NCBI GenBank assembly: GCA_945485605.1
Contig: CALYSG010000053.1
Location: 1-11,271 of the forward strand
Origin: an uncultured Clostridia bacterium
GTDB lineage: Bacteria > Bacillota > Clostridia > Oscillospirales > CAG-272
DNA length: 11,271 nucleotides
Reading direction: 5' to 3'
Position 1 is the first letter of the stretch. Each line of letters begins with the position of its first letter. Shown in pieces: positions 1 through 6,117 of this stretch. The translations under genes and the position numbers were made by a program. Under the pieces are notes generated by a model. That model searched no databases. It saw nothing but the letters and a program-made list of their open reading frames with translations, and had not been told where the DNA came from.

Positions 1-27
1 CAGAGTATTCGTATAGTCCTCTGCCAT
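1..27 (-). CDS. 5' end of an unidentified gene, cut by the window edge
   Basis: An ATG at 27-25 on the minus strand opens a frame with no stop for the nine codons visible (MAEDYTNTL). It is preceded by an AAAGGAG ribosome site at 34-40 with a 6-nt spacer, which is good start evidence. It follows sepF in the same direction but lies beyond the terminator-like hairpin at 99-136, so it may need its own promoter or depend on readthrough. I found no convincing -35/-10 pair in 28-98, which holds a GC-rich patch (71-93) and an AT-rich patch (41-66). In many Firmicutes the gene after sepF is ylmG, ylmH or divIVA, but nine residues do not identify it. Confidence 0.6.
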
Positions 28-98
28 ATTAAACTCCTTTAAGAGAGAATTATTTCGGTAATTAAGCACCCCCGCCGCCGCGCGAGGCTTCGGGTGTG

Positions 99-136
99 AA
101 AAAAGACTGCGGCGCCTGCTTTAAGCGGGCGCCGTC
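99..136 (-). terminator. Probable intrinsic terminator after sepF
   Basis: Read on the minus strand, a GC-rich stem is formed by GGCGCC (133-128) and GGCGCC (116-111), with further GC and A-U pairs towards a short loop near 121-124 and one mismatch. An outer GAC (136-134) can pair with GTC (107-105) across a 3-nt bulge. A run of six T follows at 104-99. It lies 32-69 nt past the sepF stop, as expected for the end of the six-gene minus-strand operon. The bulge makes it less ideal than a textbook terminator, so some readthrough into the gene at 27 is possible. Confidence 0.6.
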
Positions 137-167
137 AGAATCGGCTCTTCGCCCTTTCGGAAAGACC

Positions 168-623
168 TTATTCGTCGTCGCTTCCGTTACCGTCGTTTCC
201 GTCGATCTCGGAAACTCCGACATTTCTCGGGGCAAATACGAACGTACCGTTCGCAACCATCTTCATAGATCCGCCGAGTACATGTATCGCACCGAGCAGG
301 AAGTCGAGCAGTCTCTTCGTTGCCGCAAGGTCGAGGTTCTCTACATTGACAAGCACGGTGCTGCCGCCGGCAAGGCAATCGGCGATCTCGGGTCCGTCGC
401 TGTAGGAACTCGGCTTTACGACCTTGAGTGCCACGCCCGAGCTGCTTCCGCCGAAGGCAACTCCGCCCGCAGCATTTGCCGCCGGCGCGGGGGTCTCGGG
501 GGCAAATTCGGTGATCTCCTCATCGTCGTCAAACGAGGTGTCGTCCTTCTGCTGATAATAATCGGGATCGTAGAACCCGTCGTCGTATTTTTCGTCCTTG
601 ACTTTCTTCTTCATGAATTTCAT
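168..623 (-). CDS. sepF: Cell division protein SepF
   Basis: SepF is a cytoplasmic protein that binds the C-terminal tail of FtsZ, tethers and bundles Z-ring filaments at the membrane, and polymerises into rings. The protein is 151 residues, the usual size. Residues about 65-135 form the conserved SepF core: KVVKPSSYSDGPEIADCL (67-84), VLVNVENLD, then LLDFLLGAIHVLGG (105-118), which includes the glycine-containing dimer/polymer region, and the closing FVFAPRNV. Residues 12-65 are an acidic, Ala/Pro/Gly-rich linker, and the last dozen residues are acidic and disordered-looking. The start is set by GGAGG with a 6-nt spacer before the ATG at 623. It lies 27 nt after yggS, the classic yggS-sepF order of Firmicutes. 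The extreme N-terminus is charged and lacks an obvious hydrophobic amphipathic helix. Confidence 0.95.
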   Translation of the reverse strand: MKFMKKKVKDEKYDDGFYDPDYYQQKDDTSFDDDEEITEFAPETPAPAANAAGGVAFGGSSSGVALKVVKPSSYSDGPEIADCLAGGSTVLVNVENLDLAATKRLLDFLLGAIHVLGGSMKMVANGTFVFAPRNVGVSEIDGNDGNGSDDE

Positions 624-650
624 ATCAATCCTCCGTATTTTATTTCTTTA

Positions 651-1349
651 TCACGCCTCGGTAAACAGAGCACGCCCCACCCTCACAATATCGGCGCCCT
701 CGGCTATCGCCTCGGCAAAACTGTCGCTCATCCCCATAGAGAGCAACGGCTTTCCTATATTATGTAATGTTTTCTCCCAAATGTCAAGCGCAGTTCGGTA
801 AGTTTCTTCAAAATATTTTCTGTAATCGGCTTTTTTTTCGCATATCGGAGCCATAGTCATGAATCCGCGGAGCCTTATCGAGCGAAAATCGGTGAGTGAG
901 GCGCAGAACTTTGCCGCCTCCTCGGGCAAAACACCGGACTTGTTCTCCTCCCTGCCGATGTTTATCTCGCAAAGGACATCGGTTACGATCCCTTTCTTTT
1001 CGGAGGCGCGATCAAGCTCGCTTGCAAGATTTAAAGAATCGAGAGATTCGACAAGGCTGACGCGTCCGACGGTATATTTCGCCTTGTTGCTCTGCAGCTT
1101 GCCTATGAAGTGCACCTCAAATCCGTCAAGCCCCGGAGACTTATCATGATCGAGAAGCTGATTGACGCGGTTCTCACCTACAAGTGTAACACCGCAGGAG
1201 CTCAGCCTTTTAACCTGCTCCGGCGTCGTATATTTTATCGCGGCGAGAAGTCTGATCTCCTTTGCGTTCCTGCCCGCCGCCTGAGCCGCAAGGTCTATCT
1301 CACGCCTCACCCGCTCGACGTTTCTGTCTATATAAGAAAGATCACTCAA
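651..1349 (-). CDS. yggS: YggS/PLPBP family pyridoxal 5'-phosphate homeostasis protein
   Basis: This family binds PLP on a single-domain alanine-racemase-like TIM barrel and buffers cellular PLP without known catalysis. Loss disturbs vitamin B6 and amino-acid metabolism in other bacteria. The 232 residues show the PLP-lysine region LLAAIKYTTPEQV (Lys39), GENRVNQ (59-65 approx.), HFIGKLQSNK (80-89), an E-x-K-S-G motif in REENKSG, and the phosphate-binding end SMGMSDSFAEAI through VRVGRALF (204-229). The start is a TTG at 1349-1347 that overlaps the TGA stop of the upstream HlyD-like gene (TTGA). No in-frame ATG occurs until deep inside the barrel, so the TTG start is secure. The purine-rich GAAGGGAAG just upstream is a long-spaced ribosome site, so translation is probably coupled. 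Confidence 0.95.
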   Translation of the reverse strand: MSDLSYIDRNVERVRREIDLAAQAAGRNAKEIRLLAAIKYTTPEQVKRLSSCGVTLVGENRVNQLLDHDKSPGLDGFEVHFIGKLQSNKAKYTVGRVSLVESLDSLNLASELDRASEKKGIVTDVLCEINIGREENKSGVLPEEAAKFCASLTDFRSIRLRGFMTMAPICEKKADYRKYFEETYRTALDIWEKTLHNIGKPLLSMGMSDSFAEAIAEGADIVRVGRALFTEA

Positions 1350-2629
1350 TTTATCAGCTTCCCTTCGTAAAGTCTCTCGTCGGTAACGATCACTATATCG
1401 TTCTGCTTAAGCCTTCCGTAGTCGAGCTCGGCATCCCCGGTAAGAGGCTCGACGATGCAGTAATTGCCGCGGTCAAGCAGTACCTTAACGCTCCTGCGGC
1501 TCGCCGCTCCCGATGAGAGGATCCATACACCTCGGTCGTTCTCCCCGCCGCTGACTGCGGCGCTCGGAACGCGGTATCCGGAATATCTTCTGACGGTGAT
1601 CGAGGCACTTCTGCGCCTTCCGACCCCGAATCCCTCCGGAAGTGCCTCCGAAGAGAAGATCAGCAAGGCACGCGTATCGGTGCCTTCGCTCACTATCCGC
1701 TCGAGGGTCATACCGAGAGTCGACCCGCGCGAAGCGTCAAAGCTCACATCATATGTGCTCCCGGTACTGAATCTCGCCGCCTCGCTCATCGTGGTCGGAA
1801 ATGCAAAATACCACGTCGTGTCTCCGATGAACCTTCCGACCGACGACGAATCATCCGACGATGGCTTTCCCGATTCAAAAAGCTCGAAATACGCCCCGAG
1901 CGTCAGCTCCTCCGAATCGACGGTCGTAAAGGTATACTCAAGACCGTCGCTGCCGCGGAAGAAGTTCCCCGTAGTCGGCGCCGTTATGCTCGTGCTCGGA
2001 TAACCCGAAAGCAGAGCATAGATTTCCTGCCGCTCTTCCGTCAGTTCAATTATCTCTTTTTTTGTCTTTTCAAGCGCGGCGTCTACCTCTCTGCCCGAGT
2101 TTTCGCTCAGGGTGAAGAGCCGCCCGGCAAAGCTCCCGGCATATTTCATAGCCCCGGAGGTATCCCCGACGGCAAGCGCCGCCGTATATGCCGTATAATC
2201 GTTCTTCACCGAGTCGAGCGTATCCGAAATGCCTCCCGATCCGAGTCTTAAAGAATTCTCACTGAGAAATTCTATCCGCAGATTGACCTCATCAAGACGT
2301 TCGCAGAGCTTCTTTACCTCTTCGTCGTCGGGGATCGAGTACCTGACGGCAAGCTCGGTGCCCGCCTTCGCATACGCCCCGTTCTTAACCTTGTAATCGG
2401 TATAACCGCCGGGCTCGGCGGTCAGCAGTGTCTCCTTACGGAATATATAACCCTCACCGTTAAGAGTAACGTTCTCCGAATAGGCTATCGCCGGTGAGGT
2501 CGCGAGCGTCGGTGCGAAATCCTTCACCATATGGACCGTCATATACACCGTAAAAAACACCCCGAGAAAGGTCCATATCACGGCGGGACGGAATATTATC
2601 TTTACTATCTTTCCGATTTTTTTCTTCAT
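1346..2629 (-). CDS. HlyD-like membrane-anchored adaptor protein
   Basis: This is a 427-residue protein with a short cationic N-terminus, one membrane segment (about residues 14-36) and a long extracytoplasmic part. It resembles HlyD/membrane-fusion adaptors. A first lipoyl-like half sits around residues 50-97. Heptad-like helices follow at 102-128 and 180-208 (EVDAALEKTKKEIIELTEERQEIY is the second, residues 181-204). The second lipoyl-like half starts at ITAPTTGNFF (215-224). A beta-rich C-terminal domain ends with ESVKV-like strands typical of barrel repeats. Family adaptors partner with ABC or RND exporters, but no exporter gene is present here. In Clostridia a protein of this type is recurrently found next to yggS and sepF, so a role in envelope or division biology rather than export is possible (inference). 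The ATG overlaps the miaA TGA stop by 4 nt, and its own stop overlaps yggS. Confidence 0.8.
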   Translation of the reverse strand: MKKKIGKIVKIIFRPAVIWTFLGVFFTVYMTVHMVKDFAPTLATSPAIAYSENVTLNGEGYIFRKETLLTAEPGGYTDYKVKNGAYAKAGTELAVRYSIPDDEEVKKLCERLDEVNLRIEFLSENSLRLGSGGISDTLDSVKNDYTAYTAALAVGDTSGAMKYAGSFAGRLFTLSENSGREVDAALEKTKKEIIELTEERQEIYALLSGYPSTSITAPTTGNFFRGSDGLEYTFTTVDSEELTLGAYFELFESGKPSSDDSSSVGRFIGDTTWYFAFPTTMSEAARFSTGSTYDVSFDASRGSTLGMTLERIVSEGTDTRALLIFSSEALPEGFGVGRRRSASITVRRYSGYRVPSAAVSGGENDRGVWILSSGAASRRSVKVLLDRGNYCIVEPLTGDAELDYGRLKQNDIVIVTDERLYEGKLIN

Positions 2630-3588
2630 TCTTCCGAAAACAGTCTTGCGGTGATATCTACCGCTTCATTAAGTCCTTCCCGACCTCCGAGACCGTCGGC
2701 TGTCAGCCGGGTAAGGTAATCTTTCCCCGAAAACCATGTTATCTGGCGTTTCGCATAACGGCGCGTGGCGGTTTTCAGCTTTTCCGACGCCTCCGCAAGC
2801 GTTTCCTCACCGCGAAGGTAAGGTATAAGCTCCTTGTAGCCTATCGCCTGAGACGCCGTCGTACCCGGCTCGAGCGCCCCCGTTGCGAGCAAGTGCCTCG
2901 TCTCATCGGCAAGCCCGCATCCGATCATCGCGTCGACTCTCTTATCGATACGGCTGTAAAGCAGACCGCGATCCTCAAAACAAAGATACACTCCGCGAAG
3001 CTCGTACCTTGCCTTTCCGCGTGAACGTCGGTCGTAGTCGCTCTTCGTGCCGCAGGCGCGGCAGATCTCGAGCGCCCGGACGACTCTTTTGACATTGTTC
3101 GGATGGATCGCCTCCGCGGCTTCGGGATCCTTTTTACGGAGCATCGCATGAAGGGCTTCATTACCTTCCCTTTCGGCAATAGAGAAAAGCTCCTCCCTGT
3201 AATCCGCGTCGGGCGCCGCCGAGGCATCCCCGCAACCGAAAAGCAGGCTGTCAAGGTATAGCCCGGTCCCTCCGACAAGGATCGGCAGGTTTCCTCTCTC
3301 TGTTATCTCACCGATCACCTTGCCGGCAAGAGCTGCGTAATCGGTGCATGAAAACGGCACTCGCGGATCGGCAAAGCCGAAAAGGTGATGCGGCACGCCG
3401 CATTTTTCTTCTTCGGTCGGCGCGGCAGTTCCTATCTCCATGCCCGAATATATCTGCATCGAATCGAGGCAGACTATCTCGCCGCGGCATCTCTTCGCCA
3501 CATCGACCGAAAGAGCCGTCTTGCCGCTTGCGGTAGGTCCGACGACCGCCGCTATGCGCGGAAGGCTCCTTTCCGATTTTCCCTTCAT
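2626..3588 (-). CDS. miaA: tRNA dimethylallyltransferase MiaA
   Basis: MiaA transfers a dimethylallyl group from DMAPP to N6 of A37 in tRNAs reading UNN codons, giving i6A37. The 320-residue length matches the family. Residues 17-24 (GPTASGKT) form the P-loop-like site. DSMQIYSGMEIGTAAPT (42-58) carries the conserved substrate loop, PHHL (67-70) follows, and GGTGLY (106-111) is the next family motif. The C-terminal half has the SQAIGYKEL segment and the TRRYAKRQITWF signature. The ATG overlaps the TGA of cdd (ATGA), and its stop overlaps the HlyD-like gene in the same way, so it is an internal operon gene. In many Firmicutes miaA sits beside hfq or mutL; neither is here. Confidence 0.97.
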   Translation of the reverse strand: MKGKSERSLPRIAAVVGPTASGKTALSVDVAKRCRGEIVCLDSMQIYSGMEIGTAAPTEEEKCGVPHHLFGFADPRVPFSCTDYAALAGKVIGEITERGNLPILVGGTGLYLDSLLFGCGDASAAPDADYREELFSIAEREGNEALHAMLRKKDPEAAEAIHPNNVKRVVRALEICRACGTKSDYDRRSRGKARYELRGVYLCFEDRGLLYSRIDKRVDAMIGCGLADETRHLLATGALEPGTTASQAIGYKELIPYLRGEETLAEASEKLKTATRRYAKRQITWFSGKDYLTRLTADGLGGREGLNEAVDITARLFSEE

Positions 3589-4001
3589 TGCCCCGTCTTT
3601 CCGTTAAGGTTAGTGAAAAATCCCGGGAACAGCTCGCCGAGCGTGTGTTCCTCGTAGCCCTCCGCCGTGACGAGCAGAACGGGAAATGCAGGCTCACAGA
3701 ACTCGGTCAGCGCCTGACGGCAGACTCCGCAGGGGTTGCACACACCCTCAAGCTTCCCGTGATGACCGCCGGCAATTGCGATCGCCTCGAATTCGCGCTC
3801 CCCGGAGGCAACGGCGGCAAAAAGAGCTGTCCTCTCGGCGCAGCAGGTCGCGGAATATGAGGAATTCTCGATGTTGCAACCCGTGTATATCCTTCCGCTC
3901 TTTGTAAGAAGCGCCGCACCCACAAAAAAGTCGGAATAAGGCGCGTAGGCTCTCATCATTGCGGCTATCGCCGCGTCCCTCAGCTCGTTTTTGGCAGTCA
4001 T
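3585..4001 (-). CDS. cdd: Cytidine deaminase
   Basis: This enzyme hydrolytically deaminates cytidine and deoxycytidine to uridine and deoxyuridine in pyrimidine salvage, in the cytosol. The 138-residue length is typical of the small tetrameric, all-cysteine zinc class. Visible motifs are the substrate loop GCNIENSSYSATCCAERTAL, with zinc ligand Cys54 and catalytic Glu56 in C-A-E, and PCGVCRQ with zinc ligands Cys91 and Cys94. FVGAALL near residues 26-32 is also conserved. The start ATG at 4001 overlaps the stop of the upstream HD-domain gene as ATGA, and the stop overlaps miaA the same way. The neighbouring HD phosphohydrolase could act on nucleotides in the same salvage route, but this is only context. 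Confidence 0.97.
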   Translation of the reverse strand: MTAKNELRDAAIAAMMRAYAPYSDFFVGAALLTKSGRIYTGCNIENSSYSATCCAERTALFAAVASGEREFEAIAIAGGHHGKLEGVCNPCGVCRQALTEFCEPAFPVLLVTAEGYEEHTLGELFPGFFTNLNGKTGQ

Positions 4002-4612
4002 GTCTGCGACTCCGCGGGGCTGCCCTCTTTGAAGTAGGACGCTGCCATATCCGATATGACGAGCGCGTAGGCGAGCGGAAACATCTCAAGAGCCTTTCCT
4101 ATGTTTCCCCTTTCCTCGGGTGCGCCGGTCGAAAAACCCATATGGTATCTGATCGCGAAAGCTTCATCGCGAGTCAGCTTCATAAAGCCGCTTATGATGT
4201 AAACAGACTTTTCGCCGTGACCGTATGGCAGATCGTCCTCTATCGAATAGTAGGGCACGGTCTCCCATACACCGTTTTTCTTTACGTTTCTCGTAGTCTC
4301 ACGGTAGAAATTCACCTTGCAAAGATCGTGAAGCAGAGCCGTGATGGCAAGGCTCTCCCTTGTGTACGCCTCGCCGCTGCGGTCGCGCAGGGATTTTCCC
4401 ATATCCGAATGGGTCATATAGTCGCAAAGGCAGTCGTAAACGTTCAGCGAGTGTGCACAAAGTCCGCCCCTCACCGAACCGTGAAATCGCGTACTCGCGG
4501 GAGCCGTAAAAAAGTCGCATGAGGGCGAGCAAAGCCACTCAAGCAAGCGATCGGCACCCTCTCTTTTGACCTCGGTTCTCCATATATTCACGAATCTTTC
4601 TCTGTCGGTCAC
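3998..4612 (-). CDS. HD-domain phosphohydrolase of unknown substrate
   Basis: This 204-residue soluble protein has an HD-superfamily metal site. His54 lies in GGLCAHSLNVYDCL, His95-Asp96 in ALLHDLCKVNFY, with candidate second-metal ligands His132 (GHGEKSV) and His157 (RYHMG), and the closing Asp188 in ISDMAASYF. The family hydrolyses phosphoester bonds in nucleotides, cyclic dinucleotides or RNA. The GGL-x-x-H start and the separate GHGEKS helix resemble the C-terminal HD domain of YhaM-like 3'-5' exoribonucleases, but no OB-fold nucleic-acid domain is present, so the substrate is open. The start is GTG at 4612, supported by GGAGG with a 7-nt spacer. It is the first gene of the operon, about 35 nt downstream of the promoter, and overlaps cdd by 4 nt. 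Confidence 0.85.
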   Translation of the reverse strand: MTDRERFVNIWRTEVKREGADRLLEWLCSPSCDFFTAPASTRFHGSVRGGLCAHSLNVYDCLCDYMTHSDMGKSLRDRSGEAYTRESLAITALLHDLCKVNFYRETTRNVKKNGVWETVPYYSIEDDLPYGHGEKSVYIISGFMKLTRDEAFAIRYHMGFSTGAPEERGNIGKALEMFPLAYALVISDMAASYFKEGSPAESQT

Positions 4613-4646
4613 GGTAATTCCTCCGATATATATAATTTATCATCTT

Positions 4647-4675
4647 ATTTTATCATACAAAAGCGCGCTTGTAAA
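4647..4675 (-). promoter_or_regulatory. Sigma-A-type promoter of the HD-cdd-miaA-hlyD-yggS-sepF operon
   Basis: On the minus strand, TTTACA (4675-4670) and TAAAAT (4652-4647) are separated by exactly 17 bp. Transcription would start about 4640, leaving a short leader with the GGAGG site at 4620-4624 before the GTG at 4612. Each hexamer differs from consensus at one position. It lies back to back with a plus-strand promoter, with 21 bp between the two -35 boxes. Confidence 0.75.
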
Positions 4676-4696
4676 GGGCTACGGACGAAATAAAGG

Positions 4697-4725
4697 TTGA
4701 CAAATTATGACTTGGAGCATATAAT
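4697..4725 (+). promoter_or_regulatory. Perfect-consensus sigma-A promoter of the DUF1934 gene
   Basis: TTGACA (4697-4702), a 17-bp spacer and TATAAT (4720-4725) form an exact consensus promoter. The predicted start near 4732 gives a leader of about 26 nt that contains AAAGGAG (4745-4751) and ends at the GTG at 4758. Such a strong promoter for a small conserved gene suggests either high expression or control by a repressor at the palindromes that overlap it. Confidence 0.85.
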
Positions 4726-4741
4726 ATGAGCATTATAATGC
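4718..4741. promoter_or_regulatory. Two adjacent palindromes over the -10 and start site, possible operator
   Basis: CATATAATATG (4718-4728) is a perfect inverted repeat around a central A and spans the -10 box. GCATTATAATGC (4730-4741) is a perfect 12-bp palindrome placed on the predicted transcription start. The two share ATAATG-like half-sites and sit 12 bp apart centre to centre, about one helical turn. The position would block RNA polymerase if bound. Part of the symmetry is inherent to a TATAAT box, so only the second palindrome is strong evidence. Confidence 0.4.
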
Positions 4742-4757
4742 CCGAAAGGAGCTAACT

Positions 4758-5264
4758 GTGACAGATAATAACGCCAACAGCAAAACGGTTCGGCTTAAGC
4801 TCATCTCGGAGTGTCGCGATTGTTCGGAAGCCATCATCTCGGCGCCTCCGGGGCAAAACACGGTCGAAGAGGAAGATATAAAAGTCGACAGAGTTGAATT
4901 CGTGACAGAGGCAAAGCTGACAAGAGAAGGTGACCGACTCTTTTTTGACTATAACGACCGCGAGATATTTGAGGGAATCGACGACGCACACTCGACCTTG
5001 ATCTTCGATATCGGCAACCGCGGGCTTGTGACTCTGCTTCGGAGCGGTAACATACGCGCGGCTCTTGTGTTTGAGCAGGGCAAGAGACACATTTGCGTAT
5101 ACAGGACGCCCTTTGCGCCTTTTGAGATATGCATACATACGGTAAGCGTCAGGAACAGGCTCACCGAGAAGGGCGGCACGCTGTCGCTCGAATACTACAC
5201 CGAGATACACGGAGTCCGCGCCGAGCATACTAAGCTGAAATTCACCGTAACGTCTTGCGGTTGA
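4758..5264 (+). CDS. DUF1934 domain protein (YwiB-like beta-barrel)
   Basis: This 168-residue cytoplasmic protein has no signal peptide or membrane segment. Residues about 45-165 match the DUF1934/YwiB pattern: VEFVTEAKLTREGDRLFFDY, a short GIDDAHSTLIFD strand pair, R-x-G-x2-x-LVF, the YRTPFAPFEICIHTVSV signature (114-131), and GGTLSLEYYTEIHGV at the end. The family folds as a calycin-like barrel; its biochemical role is not known. The start is GTG at 4758, chosen because AAAGGAG ends 6 nt upstream and a consensus promoter lies just before. It is a single-gene unit between two minus-strand operons. The first 12 residues are a polar extension. In other Firmicutes the gene often sits near argS and rpoE; neither is here. 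Confidence 0.85.
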   Translation: MTDNNANSKTVRLKLISECRDCSEAIISAPPGQNTVEEEDIKVDRVEFVTEAKLTREGDRLFFDYNDREIFEGIDDAHSTLIFDIGNRGLVTLLRSGNIRAALVFEQGKRHICVYRTPFAPFEICIHTVSVRNRLTEKGGTLSLEYYTEIHGVRAEHTKLKFTVTSCG

Positions 5265-5355
5265 AGATCTTTCTCATACGCGCCCGACAATGCCTGCCGA
5301 AAACATAGGCTCCGGGTAAAGGTTTCACCCTTCGGAAAATGACCGCGACAGATGG
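5265..5355. other. Non-coding spacer after the DUF1934 gene
   Basis: No frame with a ribosome site is visible. A weak GGGT...ACCC hairpin lies at about 5313-5330, followed by the A-rich GGAAAATGACC. The stretch probably forms the 3' untranslated region of the DUF1934 transcript before the terminator at 5356-5379. Confidence 0.5.
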
Positions 5356-5379
5356 GGGCGGTAGGGTTCGCCCGTTTTT
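5356..5379 (+). terminator. Intrinsic terminator of the DUF1934 gene
   Basis: A stem of GGGCG (5356-5360) with CGCCC (5369-5373) can be extended by a G-U pair (5361/5368), leaving a 6-nt loop. One G then five T (5375-5379) follow. The last three T also form the start of the left arm of the long inverted repeat at 5377-5429, so the two structures share bases. Confidence 0.65.
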
Positions 5380-5429
5380 AAGGCAACACCGCGCAATTCG
5401 GAAAAAGAATTGCGCGGTGTTGCCTTAAA
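5377..5429. repeat. Perfect 23-bp inverted repeat between convergent genes
   Basis: The left arm (5377-5399) and right arm (5407-5429) are exact reverse complements with a 7-nt A-rich loop. The arm begins TTTAAGGCAACACC and ends GCGCAATTC. The right arm contains the tcdA stop codon (5427-5425) and most of its last sense codon. Neither strand has a T-run directly after the stem, so it is not a textbook terminator, although it lies at the junction of convergent DUF1934 and tcdA transcripts. It may be a bidirectional terminator, an mRNA 3'-end stabiliser, or one copy of a dispersed palindromic element. Confidence 0.9.
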
Positions 5430-6117
5430 GTTCAATAATATCCTTTACTATCTCGGCGGCGATCACCATTCCCGCGACCGAGGGCGTGAAGGGTGAGCTG
5501 CCGACCACGCCGAGATCGTTTTTTCTCGGCACTTCGGGTGAGAACACGACCTTCATATGCTCGATGCCGTATTCACGAAGCCGCTTGCGCATGACCTTCG
5601 CAAGCGGACAGACCTGCGTTTTTGAAAGGTCGGCAACCCTGAATTGCGACGGGTCGAGCTTGTTCCCCGCCCCCATCGCCGAGATAATGCGCACACCCTC
5701 GCTCTTTGCTCTTACCGCGAGGGCGACCTTAGCCGGGACATCGTCTATCGCATCGGCTATGTAGTCAAGTCCCGAAAAGCTCATCAGCTCATCCTCGCCC
5801 GGCTTATAAAATGCAAAATGAGCCGTAACCCTGCAGTCGGGGTTGATGTCAAGGATCCTCTTTTTCATGACCTCTACCTTCGGCTCACCGACCGTCGAAT
5901 GGAGCGCTGCGATCTGGCGATTGATATTCGAGAGCGTCACGCGGTCGCCGTCGATTATATCAAGTTGCCCTACCCCGACGCGGGCAAGGGATTCGCAGAT
6001 GTAGCCTCCCACACCGCCCACGCCGAAGACGGCGACATGGGCTTTTTTCAGTTTATCACAAGAACCGCTGCCGAAAAGCGCAGCGGTCCTTATATCTTCT
6101 TCCCGGATAATGCTCAT
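5425..6117 (-). CDS. tcdA: tRNA threonylcarbamoyladenosine dehydratase TcdA
   Basis: TcdA (YgdL/CsdL family) is a ThiF/E1-like enzyme that uses ATP to convert t6A37 of ANN-decoding tRNAs to the cyclic hydantoin form ct6A. The 230-residue protein shows the nucleotide loop GVGGVGG (32-38), the aspartate in IIDGDRVTLSNINRQ (54-68) with the N-x-x-R-Q adenylation residues, DAIDD (122-126), and the family-specific GAGNKLDPSQFRVADLSKT stretch, CPLAKVMRKRLR, and GSSPFTPSVAG near the end. The last distinguishes it from ThiF, MoeB and HesA. The ATG overlaps the stop of the upstream small membrane protein as ATGA. It closes a three-gene unit started by prfB, and its stop codon lies inside the long inverted repeat. 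Confidence 0.92.
   Translation of the reverse strand: MSIIREEDIRTAALFGSGSCDKLKKAHVAVFGVGGVGGYICESLARVGVGQLDIIDGDRVTLSNINRQIAALHSTVGEPKVEVMKKRILDINPDCRVTAHFAFYKPGEDELMSFSGLDYIADAIDDVPAKVALAVRAKSEGVRIISAMGAGNKLDPSQFRVADLSKTQVCPLAKVMRKRLREYGIEHMKVVFSPEVPRKNDLGVVGSSPFTPSVAGMVIAAEIVKDIIEL

Noticed and set aside
96..767. A 223-codon plus-strand open frame opposite sepF and the end of yggS
   Set aside because: It is antisense to two confident genes, has no ribosome site, and its product has no recognisable domain; it is a codon-bias shadow.
1464..2003. A 179-codon plus-strand open frame opposite the HlyD-like gene
   Set aside because: It is fully antisense to a well supported operon gene and has low-complexity Ser/Pro-rich content without a start signal.
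3959..4522. A 187-codon plus-strand open frame opposite the HD gene
   Set aside because: The minus strand carries clear HD metal motifs, a ribosome site and a promoter; the plus frame has none.
4613..4757. Riboswitch or T-box leader in the divergent promoter region
   Set aside because: Both leaders are only about 25-35 nt by promoter position, too short for a riboswitch aptamer.
5266..5340. Possible copy of the right-edge repeat (11154-11210) in the spacer after the DUF1934 gene
   Set aside because: Only short shared words (agatct, acccttcg) are visible, with no continuous alignment by eye.
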